Positions 1-8,818 of a stretch of 57,088 nucleotides of DNA are shown here, piece by piece. A model generated the notes under the pieces. That model was given only the letters and a program-made list of their open reading frames with translations. It was not told where the DNA came from and did no database searches. The DNA lies in assembly GCA_024709685.1 (NCBI GenBank), contig JANJWF010000028.1, positions 1-57,088 on the forward strand, read 5' to 3'. Position 1 is the stretch's first letter. Each line of letters begins with the position of its first letter. The DNA comes from Thiobacillus sp. GTDB lineage: Bacteria > Pseudomonadota > Gammaproteobacteria > Burkholderiales > Thiobacillaceae. The position numbers and the translations under genes are program-made.

Positions 1-168
<168 letters not shown>

Positions 169-309
169 CAACCCGGAGGGACGGCTCGATTCGGGCCCAT
201 GCCTTTGTCGCGCGCCACTTGCAGTGAACGACACTGCGACGTGTCCCGCTTCGCGGCCTGTATCCCGAATCGACCTCGTCGCGGGCGCGAAATAGACGTT
301 TACAGACCC
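169..309 (+). repeat. Truncated copy A of the 265-bp structured repeat
   Basis: The sequence matches the right half of the repeats at 1077-1341 and 11626-11892, including the GCAGTG/CACTGC hairpin and the flanking stem CTCGATTCGGG / CCCGAATCGAC. The right terminal arm is diverged but recognisable, and the last codons of the membrane-protein gene at 300 lie on it. The left half is lost in the poly-C stretch. Confidence 0.8.
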
Positions 310-1052
310 TCGTCCGCCCACACCGCGAAAATCGCCTGATACGAGGCGTACAGCGAACCGAACAGCACCGGCATCGCGACCAGCAGACCCAAAAGCAACG
401 GCACCAGCGCGGCGACGAACAACAGCAGGCCAAGCGCCAAACCGTTGACCAGCATCGCTGCCCAGTTCTTGATTACGGCCTTGAAGCTCACGCCCAAGGC
501 GGTCGCCGGACGGGCGCCGCCGAACAGGATCAGCGCAGGCGCGAACCAGGTCGCCATGATCAACGGGGTGAACAGCGCCAGTCCGGTCAGCAGTGCAGGC
601 ATCGACTGATTCAGGATCGCCTGCATTTGCGCCGGATCCTTTTGCTGCGACTGCGCAGCCGCCATGAGGGCCTGCGGATCGAAGCCCATGCCGAGCATGA
701 CCTGACTGATCAGCAGGGTGCCGAGCAACTGCACCGCACCCACCGTCATCAGCGGGATCGCCGGCCCTTGGACCCCGGCGAAAAATTGCGGCAGTCCGAG
801 TTCCCGGCCGCTATCGAGCGCGCGGTACGCCGCCATGAAACCGGCCACCATCAGCGGCGAGGCCAGTTCCGACAGCGGGCCGCCGACGACAGGGATCAGC
901 CCGAGCCCCATCACCGTGCCGAACAGCACCGCGAACGCGGCAGACAGTAAAAGAGGATTCTTGCGATACAGGCGAAAGCCCGCGACTACCCACTGCAAAC
1001 CCTGGCTGGCCGCGAGCTTGCGCGGAATGTCCTGACTGGAATCGGTATTCAT
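300..1052 (-). CDS. BPSS1780-family integral membrane protein
   Basis: This is a 250-residue inner-membrane protein with about five or six hydrophobic segments, starting with a short polar N-terminus (MNTDSSQD) and a GLQWVVAGFRLYRKNP stretch typical of the BPSS1780 family of betaproteobacterial membrane proteins. The family has no established function. The frame stays open upstream to 1337, but that extension is only a translation of repeat copy B, so ATG 1052 is chosen. The stop codon (300-302) lies inside repeat copy A, so the C-terminal codons may have been altered by the repeat. Gene call is firm; family name is moderately sure. Confidence 0.75.
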   Translation of the reverse strand: MNTDSSQDIPRKLAASQGLQWVVAGFRLYRKNPLLLSAAFAVLFGTVMGLGLIPVVGGPLSELASPLMVAGFMAAYRALDSGRELGLPQFFAGVQGPAIPLMTVGAVQLLGTLLISQVMLGMGFDPQALMAAAQSQQKDPAQMQAILNQSMPALLTGLALFTPLIMATWFAPALILFGGARPATALGVSFKAVIKNWAAMLVNGLALGLLLFVAALVPLLLGLLVAMPVLFGSLYASYQAIFAVWADEGL

Positions 1053-1076
1053 GCGGCGGATTCTAACCGACGCAGT

Positions 1077-1341
1077 GGGCGTGTTAATCCTAATTTCACG
1101 CCCGCGTTGCCGCGAGAAAGCGATGGACGCAAGGCGCGGCGCGAAGGCAAGGGCCATCCCTTGCCAAGCGGTGCAACGCCGCAGACGCGCTTTCTCGCGG
1201 CAACCCGAAGGGACGGGCCGATTCGTGCGCATCCCTTTGTCGCAAGCCACTTGCAGTGAACGACACTGCGGCGCGTCTCGCTTCGCGGCCTGCAACCCGA
1301 ATCGGCCTCGTCGCGGGCGTGAAATTAGGGTTAACACGCCC
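1077..1341 (+). repeat. Complete copy B of a 265-bp MITE/REP-like repeat
   Basis: The ends form near-perfect 30-bp terminal inverted repeats (GGGCGTGTTAATCCTAATTT at the left, its complement with one mismatch at the right). Internal stems are TTGCCGCGAGAAAGCG (1107-1122) with 1188-1203, GGCAAGGG/CCCTTGCC, GGCCGATTCG (1216-1225) with 1298-1307, and GCAGTG/CACTGC. It codes for nothing convincing. It fills the gap between the membrane protein and the DUF2782 gene and ends 3 nt before the latter's stop codon. No clear target duplication is visible. Confidence 0.88.
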
Positions 1342-1344
1342 TAA

Positions 1345-1668
1345 TCAGAACTCCTTGATCACCCACATCGGCGGCCGCATTCCGGAATCGAGGCTGTCCT
1401 GGCGTGCAAACTGGCCGTCGCCCTTCTGGTCGATCAGGTAATACGGCTTGCCGACCTTGGGGATGACTTTCAGCATGTAGAGCTTGCCGTTGGCGCGGTA
1501 TTCCACCACGCGCCCCTGGCTGCTCGGCTTGATCGTCACCTGCGGCGCATCGTCGGGGCCGGGCGGGCCATCGGGCACCGGTTTCAGGTCTGGCGGGCGG
1601 TCGGACGGCCCAGCCGCAGCGACGGGGCCGTTCAACAGCAGGGCCAACAGCAGGAAGGAGTAGCGCAT
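1345..1668 (-). CDS. DUF2782-family exported protein
   Basis: A 107-residue protein with a signal peptide (MRYSFLLLALLLNGPVAAAG), a Pro/Asp-rich linker, and a small C-terminal domain containing GKLYMLKVIPKVGKPYYLID, the hallmark of DUF2782, a proteobacterial family of unknown function. It is probably periplasmic. Start ATG 1668 is chosen because the signal peptide begins there; the frame upstream is Ser/Arg-rich noise. In betaproteobacteria this family commonly sits beside polA, as here with only the LOG-family gene between. Confidence 0.8.
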   Translation of the reverse strand: MRYSFLLLALLLNGPVAAAGPSDRPPDLKPVPDGPPGPDDAPQVTIKPSSQGRVVEYRANGKLYMLKVIPKVGKPYYLIDQKGDGQFARQDSLDSGMRPPMWVIKEF

Positions 1669-1702
1669 GACGGGCTCCGGAAAATGCGGGTATCTGGCCG
1701 AT

Positions 1703-2431
1703 TTAAAGGAAAAGCTGGATTTCGCGCTCGGCGGGCGACGGGATGAAGCCGCGTTTTTCATAGTGACTGAAGATGGCATCGACCACGTCTTCAGGTTTGT
1801 CGATCACGCGCACCAGGTCGACATCCTCGGGGGAAATCATGCCCTCGCTCACCAGCGTGGTCTTCAGCCAGTCGGCAAGGCCTTTCCAGAATGGCGAGCC
1901 GACGAGGACGATCGGTATGGGCGCGATTTTCCCCGTCTGCACCAGGGTAAGCGCCTCGAACAGTTCGTCCAGGGTGCCGAAACCGCCGGGCATGACGACA
2001 TAGGCGGCAGCGAACTTGACGAACATGACCTTGCGCGCGAAGAAATGCTGGAAGGTTTGGCTGATGTCCTGGTAGAGATTGGCGCTCTGCTCGTGCGGCA
2101 ACTGGATATTGAGCCCGACGCTCGGCGATTTGCCGAAATAGGCGCCCTTGTTGGCGGCTTCCATGATGCCGGGGCCGCCGCCTGAGACCACCGAAAACCC
2201 GGCATCCGACAGCTTGCGTGCGATGTCCTCGGTGAGCATGTAGTACGCGTGATCGGCCGGCGTGCGTGCGCTGCCGAAGATCGACACCGCTGGGCGGATC
2301 GACGCCAGCCGTTCGGTCGACTCGACGAACTCTGCCATAATTCCCAGCATCCGCCACGACTCGCGCGCCGAGTAATTGATCTCGTCGGTCCGCCTCGGGT
2401 CAACCGCGGCAGGCAATTTATCCAACTGCAT
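1703..2431 (-). CDS. LOG-family Rossmann-fold protein (TIGR00730-type)
   Basis: A 242-residue cytosolic protein with the lysine-decarboxylase-like Rossmann fold. Visible motifs are SIFGSART near residue 52, SGGGPGIMEAANKGA near 85 and the diagnostic PGGFGTLDE near 150. Characterised members of the family are phosphoribohydrolases that release a base from nucleoside 5'-monophosphates; the substrate here is unknown. ATG 2431 (MQLDKLPAAVD) is preferred over ATG 2458, which would overlap polA. The start is only 13 nt from the divergent polA start, so each gene's promoter must lie in or over the other's 5' end. Confidence 0.85.
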   Translation of the reverse strand: MQLDKLPAAVDPRRTDEINYSARESWRMLGIMAEFVESTERLASIRPAVSIFGSARTPADHAYYMLTEDIARKLSDAGFSVVSGGGPGIMEAANKGAYFGKSPSVGLNIQLPHEQSANLYQDISQTFQHFFARKVMFVKFAAAYVVMPGGFGTLDELFEALTLVQTGKIAPIPIVLVGSPFWKGLADWLKTTLVSEGMISPEDVDLVRVIDKPEDVVDAIFSHYEKRGFIPSPAEREIQLFL

Positions 2432-2444
2432 TTTTGAGCGCCTC

Positions 2445-5171
2445 GTGAACGATCTCATTGTAAGTCAGCCCAGAAGAACACTGCTTCTGGTGGACGGTTC
2501 GTCCTATCTGTATCGCGCATTCCATGCACTGCCTGACCTGCGCAACACGGCAGGCGAACCGACCAATGCGATCAAGGGCGTGCTCGCCATGCTGCACCGG
2601 CTGCGCAAGGACTACGCGGCTGATTATATCGCCTGCGTGTTCGACGCCAAGGGCAAGACCTTCCGCGACGACCTCTATCCCGAATACAAGTCGAATCGCC
2701 CGCCGATGCCCGACGATCTCGCCAGCCAGATCGGGCCGCTGCACGAAGCGATCCGTGCCGAAGGCTGGCCGCTCGTCATCGTCGACGGCGTCGAGGCCGA
2801 CGACGTGATCGGCACCCTGGTCCGGCACGCGGGACAGCGGGGGGTCCGCAGCATCGTCTCCACCGGTGACAAGGACATGGCGCAACTGGTCAACGACCAC
2901 GTCACGCTGGTCAACACCATGAGCCAGGAAACACTCGACGAGTCCGGGGTGGCCGTCAAGTTCGGCGTGCCGCCGGAACGCATCATCGACTACCTCACCC
3001 TGATCGGAGATGCGGTCGACAACGTTCCCGGTGTCGCCAAGTGCGGTCCCAAGACCGCGGTGAAATGGCTCACCGAATACGGCACCCTCGACAACCTGCT
3101 GGCGCACGCCGACGACATCAAGGGCGTGGCTGGCGACAACCTGCGCGCCGCCCGCGACTGGCTGCCGCAGGCGCGCGTGCTGCTCACGATCAAGACCGAT
3201 GTCGCACTGCCCCTCGATTTCGACGATCTCATGCTGAAGCCGCGCGACCTCGAGGCGCAGCGGAGGCTATTCGAGCGCTACGAGTTCCGCGCCTGGCTGC
3301 GCGAGCTCGAGGCTGCCACGGCCGGCATTCCGCCCGCGCCCGACGAGGACCAGAGCGGCGCACACCGTGTCCGTTACGAGACGATCCTCGACGCGGGCCG
3401 GCTCGACGCCTGGATCACCAGGCTGGAAGCGGCGCCGGTGTATGCGCTCGACACCGAAACCACCAGCCTCAACGCAATGCAGGCGGAACTCGTCGGCATT
3501 TCGTTCGCCACCGCCCACGGCGAGGCGGCGTACCTGCCGCTGGCGCATCATTACGCCGGCGCACCGCAGCAGCTCGACCGCGACGCCGCGCTCGCCCGGC
3601 TGAAACCGCTGCTGGAAAACCCGGCGCCCAGAATCATCGGCCAGCACCTCAAGTACGACCGCCATGTGCTCGCGAACTACGGCATCGCGCTCGGCGGCGT
3701 GATCGACGACACCCTGCTGCAATCCTATGTGCTCGAAGCACACCAGTCGCACGAGCTCGGCAATCTGGCGTCGCGCCACCTCGGGCTGGCGACGATCAGC
3801 TATGACGACGTTACCGGCAAGGGTGCCGCACGCATCGGCTTCGAACAGGTCGCGATCGAGCGCGCCGGCGAATATGCGGCGGAAGACACCGACGTCACCC
3901 TGCGTGTACGCGACGTGCTGGCGCCGCAGATCGCCGCAGTGGAGACGCTCGACTTCGTGTACCGCCGCATCGAGCTGCCAGTCGCCGAGATCCTGTTCCG
4001 TATGGAACGCGCCGGCGTGCTGCTCGATCGCCAGCTGTTGGCGGTGCAAAGCGGCGAACTCGGCCGCAAGATGCTGGAGCTGGAACAGCGCGCCTACCAG
4101 GAGGCGGGACAACCGTTCAACCTCGGCTCGCCCAAGCAGATCGGCGACATTCTCTTTACGCAAAAGGGCCTGCCGGTCGTCAGGAAGACTCCGGGCGGCG
4201 CACCATCCACCGACGAGGAAACGCTGGCGCTGCTGGCGCTCGACCATCCGATCGCGCGCGCGATCCTCGATTACCGCGGTCTCGCCAAGCTGAAGTCGAC
4301 CTACACCGACAAGCTGCCGCAGATGGTGCATCCGCAGACCGGGCGCCTCCACACCAGCTATTCGCAGGCCACCGCGGTGACCGGGCGGCTGGCGAGCGCC
4401 GACCCCAACCTGCAGAACATTCCCGCACGCACCACCGAGGGCCGCCGCATCCGCGAGGCCTTCATCGCGCCGCCCGGGCACGTGCTGGTGTCGGCCGACT
4501 ATTCGCAGATCGAGCTCAGGATCATGGCGCACCTGTCGGACGACGCCGGACTCCTCACCGCTTTCGCCGAGGACCGCGACATCCACACCGCCACTGCCGC
4601 CGAGGTGTTCGGCGTGCCGCTCGAGGACGTGAGCAGCGACCAGCGGCGCATGGCCAAGGTCATCAATTTCGGACTGATCTACGGCATGTCGGCGTTCGGC
4701 CTGGCGAGCCAGCTCAACCTTGAGCGAGCCGCCGCGCAGGCCTACATCGACCGCTACTTCGCGCGCTACCCCGGGGTGGCCGACTACATGCAGCGCACCC
4801 GCGAAGCCGCGCGCAGCCGGGGCTACGTCGAGACCGTGTTCGGGCGTCGCCTGTTCCTCCCCGAAATCAACGCCAAAAACCCGCAGCGCCGCCAGGGCGC
4901 GGAGCGCGCGGCGATCAATGCGCCGATGCAAGGCACCGCCGCCGACCTCATCAAGCTGGCGATGATCGCGGTGCAGCGCTGGCTCGACGAAGCGAAACTG
5001 GAAAGCCGCCTGTTGCTGCAAGTGCACGACGAACTCATCCTCGAGGTGCCGGAAAACGAGCTCGACCGTGTACGCGCAGAGTTGCCGGCGCACATGTGCA
5101 ACGTCGCCGAACTCAAGGTGCCGCTGCGCGTCGGTGTCGGCGCGGGCCGCAACTGGGAAGCGGCGCACTGA
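2445..5171 (+). CDS. polA: DNA polymerase I
   Basis: About 908 residues, normal for Pol I. It has an N-terminal 5'-3' exonuclease (LLLVDGSSYLYRAFHALPD, then VEADDVIGTL and TGDKDMAQL), a 3'-5' exonuclease that keeps its DxE motif (ALDTETTSL), and a polymerase domain with motif A (SADYSQIELRIMAHLS), the O-helix (RRMAKVINFGLIYGMSAFG) and motif C (QVHDELILEVP). It works in repair and Okazaki-fragment processing. No ATG precedes the conserved N-terminus in frame, so GTG 2445 is the best start; a TTG at 2376 would overlap the LOG gene. Start is uncertain, identity is not. Confidence 0.97.
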   Translation: MNDLIVSQPRRTLLLVDGSSYLYRAFHALPDLRNTAGEPTNAIKGVLAMLHRLRKDYAADYIACVFDAKGKTFRDDLYPEYKSNRPPMPDDLASQIGPLHEAIRAEGWPLVIVDGVEADDVIGTLVRHAGQRGVRSIVSTGDKDMAQLVNDHVTLVNTMSQETLDESGVAVKFGVPPERIIDYLTLIGDAVDNVPGVAKCGPKTAVKWLTEYGTLDNLLAHADDIKGVAGDNLRAARDWLPQARVLLTIKTDVALPLDFDDLMLKPRDLEAQRRLFERYEFRAWLRELEAATAGIPPAPDEDQSGAHRVRYETILDAGRLDAWITRLEAAPVYALDTETTSLNAMQAELVGISFATAHGEAAYLPLAHHYAGAPQQLDRDAALARLKPLLENPAPRIIGQHLKYDRHVLANYGIALGGVIDDTLLQSYVLEAHQSHELGNLASRHLGLATISYDDVTGKGAARIGFEQVAIERAGEYAAEDTDVTLRVRDVLAPQIAAVETLDFVYRRIELPVAEILFRMERAGVLLDRQLLAVQSGELGRKMLELEQRAYQEAGQPFNLGSPKQIGDILFTQKGLPVVRKTPGGAPSTDEETLALLALDHPIARAILDYRGLAKLKSTYTDKLPQMVHPQTGRLHTSYSQATAVTGRLASADPNLQNIPARTTEGRRIREAFIAPPGHVLVSADYSQIELRIMAHLSDDAGLLTAFAEDRDIHTATAAEVFGVPLEDVSSDQRRMAKVINFGLIYGMSAFGLASQLNLERAAAQAYIDRYFARYPGVADYMQRTREAARSRGYVETVFGRRLFLPEINAKNPQRRQGAERAAINAPMQGTAADLIKLAMIAVQRWLDEAKLESRLLLQVHDELILEVPENELDRVRAELPAHMCNVAELKVPLRVGVGAGRNWEAAH

Positions 5172-5227
5172 CCCGGCGCCCTGCGGAAAGGGCAACCGGC
5201 CAGGGCTGCCCTCGTTTGCGGATCGGC

Positions 5228-5647
5228 TTACTTTTTCAGGCTGTCGCGTATTTCGCGCAGCAGCACGACGTCTTCGGGCGGTGCCGCGGGAGCCGCGGGG
5301 GCGTCCTTCTTCAGCCGGTTGAGCTGCTTCACCAGGATGAAGACGATCAACGCCAGGATGAGAAAATTGAGCAGGATGGTGAGGAAGTTGCCGTAGGCGA
5401 ACACCGGGACCCCGGCTTTTTTCACTTCCGCGAGCGTCATTGCCACGCCTTCTGGCACCGTGTCCAGGGCGATGAACAGGTTGGAGAAGTCGAAGCCGCC
5501 GGAAACGGCACCGACGAGCGGCATGATGAGGTCGTTGACGATCGACTCGACGATCTTGCCGAACGCTGCGCCGATGATGACACCCACCGCCAGGTCCATG
5601 GCATTGCCCTTGACCGCGAACTCCTTGAATTCCGACATGAAACTCAT
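5228..5647 (-). CDS. mscL: Large-conductance mechanosensitive channel MscL
   Basis: 139 residues with two membrane helices: the first carries [19 protein letters not shown], the pore-lining signature of MscL, the second [20 protein letters not shown], followed by the charged C-terminal bundle. It opens under membrane tension to release solutes during osmotic down-shock. A GGGGAGGAG ribosome site lies just upstream of ATG 5647; ATG 5638 is an alternative. It is convergent with polA and separated by about 56 bp. Confidence 0.96.
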   Translation of the reverse strand: MSFMSEFKEFAVKGNAMDLAVGVIIGAAFGKIVESIVNDLIMPLVGAVSGGFDFSNLFIALDTVPEGVAMTLAEVKKAGVPVFAYGNFLTILLNFLILALIVFILVKQLNRLKKDAPAAPAAPPEDVVLLREIRDSLKK

Positions 5648-5762
5648 GTTTGCTCCTCCCCTGTTGATTTGAATGGTGCCTTTCTATGGTAGCCGCTGCG
5701 CCCGTATCGCTCCACCCGGCCAAATCGCGACCGGCTTGGTCGGGACCCGCGACGAGGGTAAA

Positions 5763-6821
5763 ATGCCATTCCTTATGCGCATCGGCCCCCATCTCCTCAA
5801 GAACCGCCTGATCGTCGCCCCGATGGCCGGGGTGACCGACCGGCCTTTTCGCCAGCTTTGCAAGCGGTTGGGCGCGGGCATGGCAGTGTCCGAGATGGTG
5901 ACGTCCAACTCGCTGCTGTACGGCTCGGCCAAGACGGCTCGGCGCGCCAACCACGACGGCGAGGTCGCCCCGATCAGCGTGCAGATCGCCGGCGCCGACC
6001 CGCAGATGATGGCGGAAGCCGCGCGTCACAACGTCGACCGCGGCGCACAGATCATCGACATCAACATGGGCTGCCCGGCAAAGAAAGTGTGCAACGTGAT
6101 GGCAGGTTCCGCCCTGCTGCAGGACGAGCCGCTGGTCGGACGCATTCTGGATGCGGTGGTCAAGGCGGTACCGGAGGTGCCGGTGACGCTGAAAATCCGC
6201 ACCGGCTGGGACCGCGCGCACAGGAATGCACTCAACATCCTGCAGATCGCCGAGAACGCCGGCGTGCAGGCGCTGGCCATGCACGGCCGCACGCGCGCCT
6301 GCGGCTACACCGGCGAGGCCGAATACGACACCATCAAGGCCGTCAAGGCGGAAGCGAAGATTCCGGTGATCGCCAACGGCGACATCACGACGCCGGAAAA
6401 AGCGCAATACGTCCTCGAATACACCGGCGCCGACGCGGTGATGATCGGCCGCGCGGCACAGGGGCGCCCCTGGATATTCCGCGAGATCGAGCATTTCCTC
6501 ACGACCCGCGAGTTCCTGCCGCAGCCGGACGTGGCGGAAATCCACGCCGTGCTGCTCGAGCACATCCACGATTTGTATGCCTTCTACGGCGACGTGACCG
6601 GTGTGCGCGTGGCGCGCAAGCACATTTCCTGGTACACGAAGGGGCTGGTCGGCAGCAGCGCGTTCCGCCACAGCATGAACCGGCTCGACACCGTGGCCGA
6701 GCAGCTCGCCGTGGTCAACGAATATTTTGCCCAGGCAGCGCATGCAGACAGCCGCCTGCGTTACGAATACCAAAACAACAACGCGGAAGACATGCCGGCT
6801 GCCACACGACTCGCGGCATAA
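5763..6821 (+). CDS. dusB: tRNA-dihydrouridine synthase B
   Basis: 352 residues of the Dus TIM-barrel flavoprotein family, reducing uridine to dihydrouridine in tRNA. Motifs are APMAGVTDRPFRQLC near the N-terminus, NMGCPAKKVCN with the catalytic cysteine, and MHGRTRACGYTG. The upstream frame is open to 5673, but GAGGG precedes ATG 5763 (MPFLMRIGPHLL), which fits the family's N-terminus. It is followed by fis after 15 bp, the conserved dusB-fis arrangement in proteobacteria. Confidence 0.95.
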   Translation: MPFLMRIGPHLLKNRLIVAPMAGVTDRPFRQLCKRLGAGMAVSEMVTSNSLLYGSAKTARRANHDGEVAPISVQIAGADPQMMAEAARHNVDRGAQIIDINMGCPAKKVCNVMAGSALLQDEPLVGRILDAVVKAVPEVPVTLKIRTGWDRAHRNALNILQIAENAGVQALAMHGRTRACGYTGEAEYDTIKAVKAEAKIPVIANGDITTPEKAQYVLEYTGADAVMIGRAAQGRPWIFREIEHFLTTREFLPQPDVAEIHAVLLEHIHDLYAFYGDVTGVRVARKHISWYTKGLVGSSAFRHSMNRLDTVAEQLAVVNEYFAQAAHADSRLRYEYQNNNAEDMPAATRLAA

Positions 6822-6836
6822 AGGGGAACCTCGAAA

Positions 6837-7076
6837 ATGATAGAAGAAAACGAAATCGCCGCCTGCATGCGGCGGTCGCTCAACCGCTATTTCAAGGACC
6901 TCGACGGCGAGGCACCGAGCGAGATCTACGACATGGTGCTGAGCGCGGTGGAAAAACCCCTGCTGGCCTACATCCTCGACCGCGCCGAAGGCAACCAGAC
7001 GCGCGCCGCCGACATGCTCGGCATCAACCGCAACACCCTGCGCAAGAAAATGCGCGAACACGGCCTTTCTGACTGA
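6837..7076 (+). CDS. fis: DNA-binding protein Fis
   Basis: 79 residues, the short betaproteobacterial form of the nucleoid protein Fis. The C-terminal helix-turn-helix is clear ([20 protein letters not shown]), preceded by the helices that form the dimer core. Fis bends DNA and modulates rRNA, recombination and replication promoters. It lies 15 bp after dusB and 8 bp before purH, so the three are probably co-transcribed. Confidence 0.95.
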   Translation: MIEENEIAACMRRSLNRYFKDLDGEAPSEIYDMVLSAVEKPLLAYILDRAEGNQTRAADMLGINRNTLRKKMREHGLSD

Positions 7077-7084
7077 AACGCATC

Positions 7085-8686
7085 ATGACCATTGCCCCCC
7101 CGAAAATACAGCGTGCCCTGCTCTCCGTGTCGGACAAGACCGGCCTTGTCGATTTCGCCCGCGCACTCGCCAACGCCGGTGTCGAACTGCTTTCCACCGG
7201 CGGCACCGCCAAGGCGCTGCGCGACGCCGGGCTCGCCGTGATCGACGTCAGCGAATACACCGGCTTCCCGGAAATGCTCGACGGCCGCGTCAAGACGCTG
7301 CATCCCAAGGTGCACGGCGGCATCCTGGCGCGGCGCGACCTTGCGGACCACGTCGCCACCATGGAGAAGCACGGCATGGGCACCATCGACCTGGTGTGCG
7401 TCAACCTGTACCCCTTCGTCGCCACGGTATCGAAGCCGCACACGCTCGACGACGCCATCGAGAACATCGACATCGGCGGCCCGGCGATGGTGCGCTCGTC
7501 GGCCAAGAACTACCGTCATGTCGCCATCGTCACCGACCCCGCCGACTATCCCCTGCTCGCCACCGAAATGCAGACCCACCACGGTGCGCTGACCGACGCC
7601 ACCCGTTTCAGGCTGGCGAAGAAGGCGTTTTCCCACACCGCCGAATACGACGGTGCGATCAGCAACTACCTCACCGCCTTGAACGAGCGCGGCGAACGCG
7701 AGGCCTTCGGCGAGAAACTGAACCTGCAGTTCACCCGCGCGCAGACCTGCCGCTACGGCGAGAACCCGCATCAGGCCGGCGCCTTCTACGTCGAGGCCAA
7801 GGCGCCCGCCGGCACGATTTCAACTGCGCGCCAGATTCAGGGCAAGGAACTCTCCTACAACAATATCGCCGACACCGACGCCGCGCTCGAGTGCATCAAG
7901 CAATTCGATGCCGCGCCCGCCTGCGTCATCGTCAAGCACGCCAACCCGTGCGGTGTCGCCTACGGTGCGACCCTGCTGGAAGCCTACGACCGTGCCTACC
8001 AGACCGACCCCGAATCGGCCTTCGGCGGCATCATCGCCTTCAACGGCCGACTCGACGGCGCGACCGCTGCCGCCATCGTCGAGCGCCAGTTCGTCGAGGT
8101 CATCATCGCCCCCGAAGTGAGCGCCGAAGCCTCCGCCGCGGTCGCCGCCAAGAAGAACGTGCGCCTGCTCGAATGCGGAAAATGGTCGGGGGCGCCGTCG
8201 GGGAACCCGACTCAGTCAGGCACGGCCCAACTCGACATGAAGCGCGTCGCCGGCGGCCTCCTGGTGCAGGACGCCGACGTGCTGCTCAACGCCGAGCTCA
8301 GGGTCGTCACCCAGCGCGCACCGAGCGAGAAGGAAATGGACGACCTCTTGTTCGCCTGGCGCGTCGCCAAGTTCGTCAAGTCGAACGCCATCGTCTACGC
8401 GAAGGACCGCATGACCGTCGGCGTCGGCGCCGGCCAGATGAGCCGCGTCAACTCCGCACGCATCGCCGCGATCAAGGCCGAGCACGCGGGGCTGGCGGTG
8501 CCCGGCTCGGTGATGGCGAGCGATGCCTTCTTCCCCTTCCGCGACGGCATCGACCAGGCGGCTGCGGCCGGCATCCAGGCGGTGATCCAGCCCGGCGGCT
8601 CGATGCGGGACGACGAAGTCATCGCAGCGGCAAACGAGCACGGCATCGCGATGATCTTCACCGGAACGCGCCACTTCCGGCACTGA
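7085..8686 (+). CDS. purH: Bifunctional AICAR formyltransferase / IMP cyclohydrolase
   Basis: 533 residues, the usual PurH length. The N-terminal cyclohydrolase domain begins [19 protein letters not shown] and carries [20 protein letters not shown]; the formyltransferase domain has [11 protein letters not shown] near residue 280 and ends [11 protein letters not shown], the family's C-terminus. It catalyses the last two steps of IMP synthesis. purD follows after a repeat-rich spacer of 132 bp. Confidence 0.97.
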   Translation: MTIAPPKIQRALLSVSDKTGLVDFARALANAGVELLSTGGTAKALRDAGLAVIDVSEYTGFPEMLDGRVKTLHPKVHGGILARRDLADHVATMEKHGMGTIDLVCVNLYPFVATVSKPHTLDDAIENIDIGGPAMVRSSAKNYRHVAIVTDPADYPLLATEMQTHHGALTDATRFRLAKKAFSHTAEYDGAISNYLTALNERGEREAFGEKLNLQFTRAQTCRYGENPHQAGAFYVEAKAPAGTISTARQIQGKELSYNNIADTDAALECIKQFDAAPACVIVKHANPCGVAYGATLLEAYDRAYQTDPESAFGGIIAFNGRLDGATAAAIVERQFVEVIIAPEVSAEASAAVAAKKNVRLLECGKWSGAPSGNPTQSGTAQLDMKRVAGGLLVQDADVLLNAELRVVTQRAPSEKEMDDLLFAWRVAKFVKSNAIVYAKDRMTVGVGAGQMSRVNSARIAAIKAEHAGLAVPGSVMASDAFFPFRDGIDQAAAAGIQAVIQPGGSMRDDEVIAAANEHGIAMIFTGTRHFRH

Positions 8687-8693
8687 TTGTAGG

Positions 8694-8806
8694 GGTTAGG
8701 GGCTAGGATTTAGGGGCTAGGGAATGAGTGGCTTCGCCGCACCTCTTGAGTTTTCCAGCGCGGCCAAGCCGCACAACCCCTAATCGTTAGGTCCTAGCCC
8801 CTAACC
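8694..8806 (+). repeat. Inverted and direct TTAGGGGCTAGG repeats between purH and purD
   Basis: The spacer carries GGTTAGGGGCTAGGA (8694-8708) perfectly complementary to 8792-8806, with extra direct copies of TTAGGGGCTAGG at 8710-8721 and an inverted CCCCTAATCGTTAGG nearby. The loop is about 83 nt. It could fold as a long hairpin in the mRNA between two purine genes, acting as an attenuating or protective structure. There is no U-tract, so I do not call it a terminator. Confidence 0.7.
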
Positions 8807-8818
8807 AGGCACACACAC

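Noticed and set aside
3267-7061. Very long open frame on the minus strand across polA, mscL and dusB
   Set aside because: It is antisense to three clear genes, has a His/Arg/Val-biased composition expected from GC-rich codons read backwards, and no known domain.
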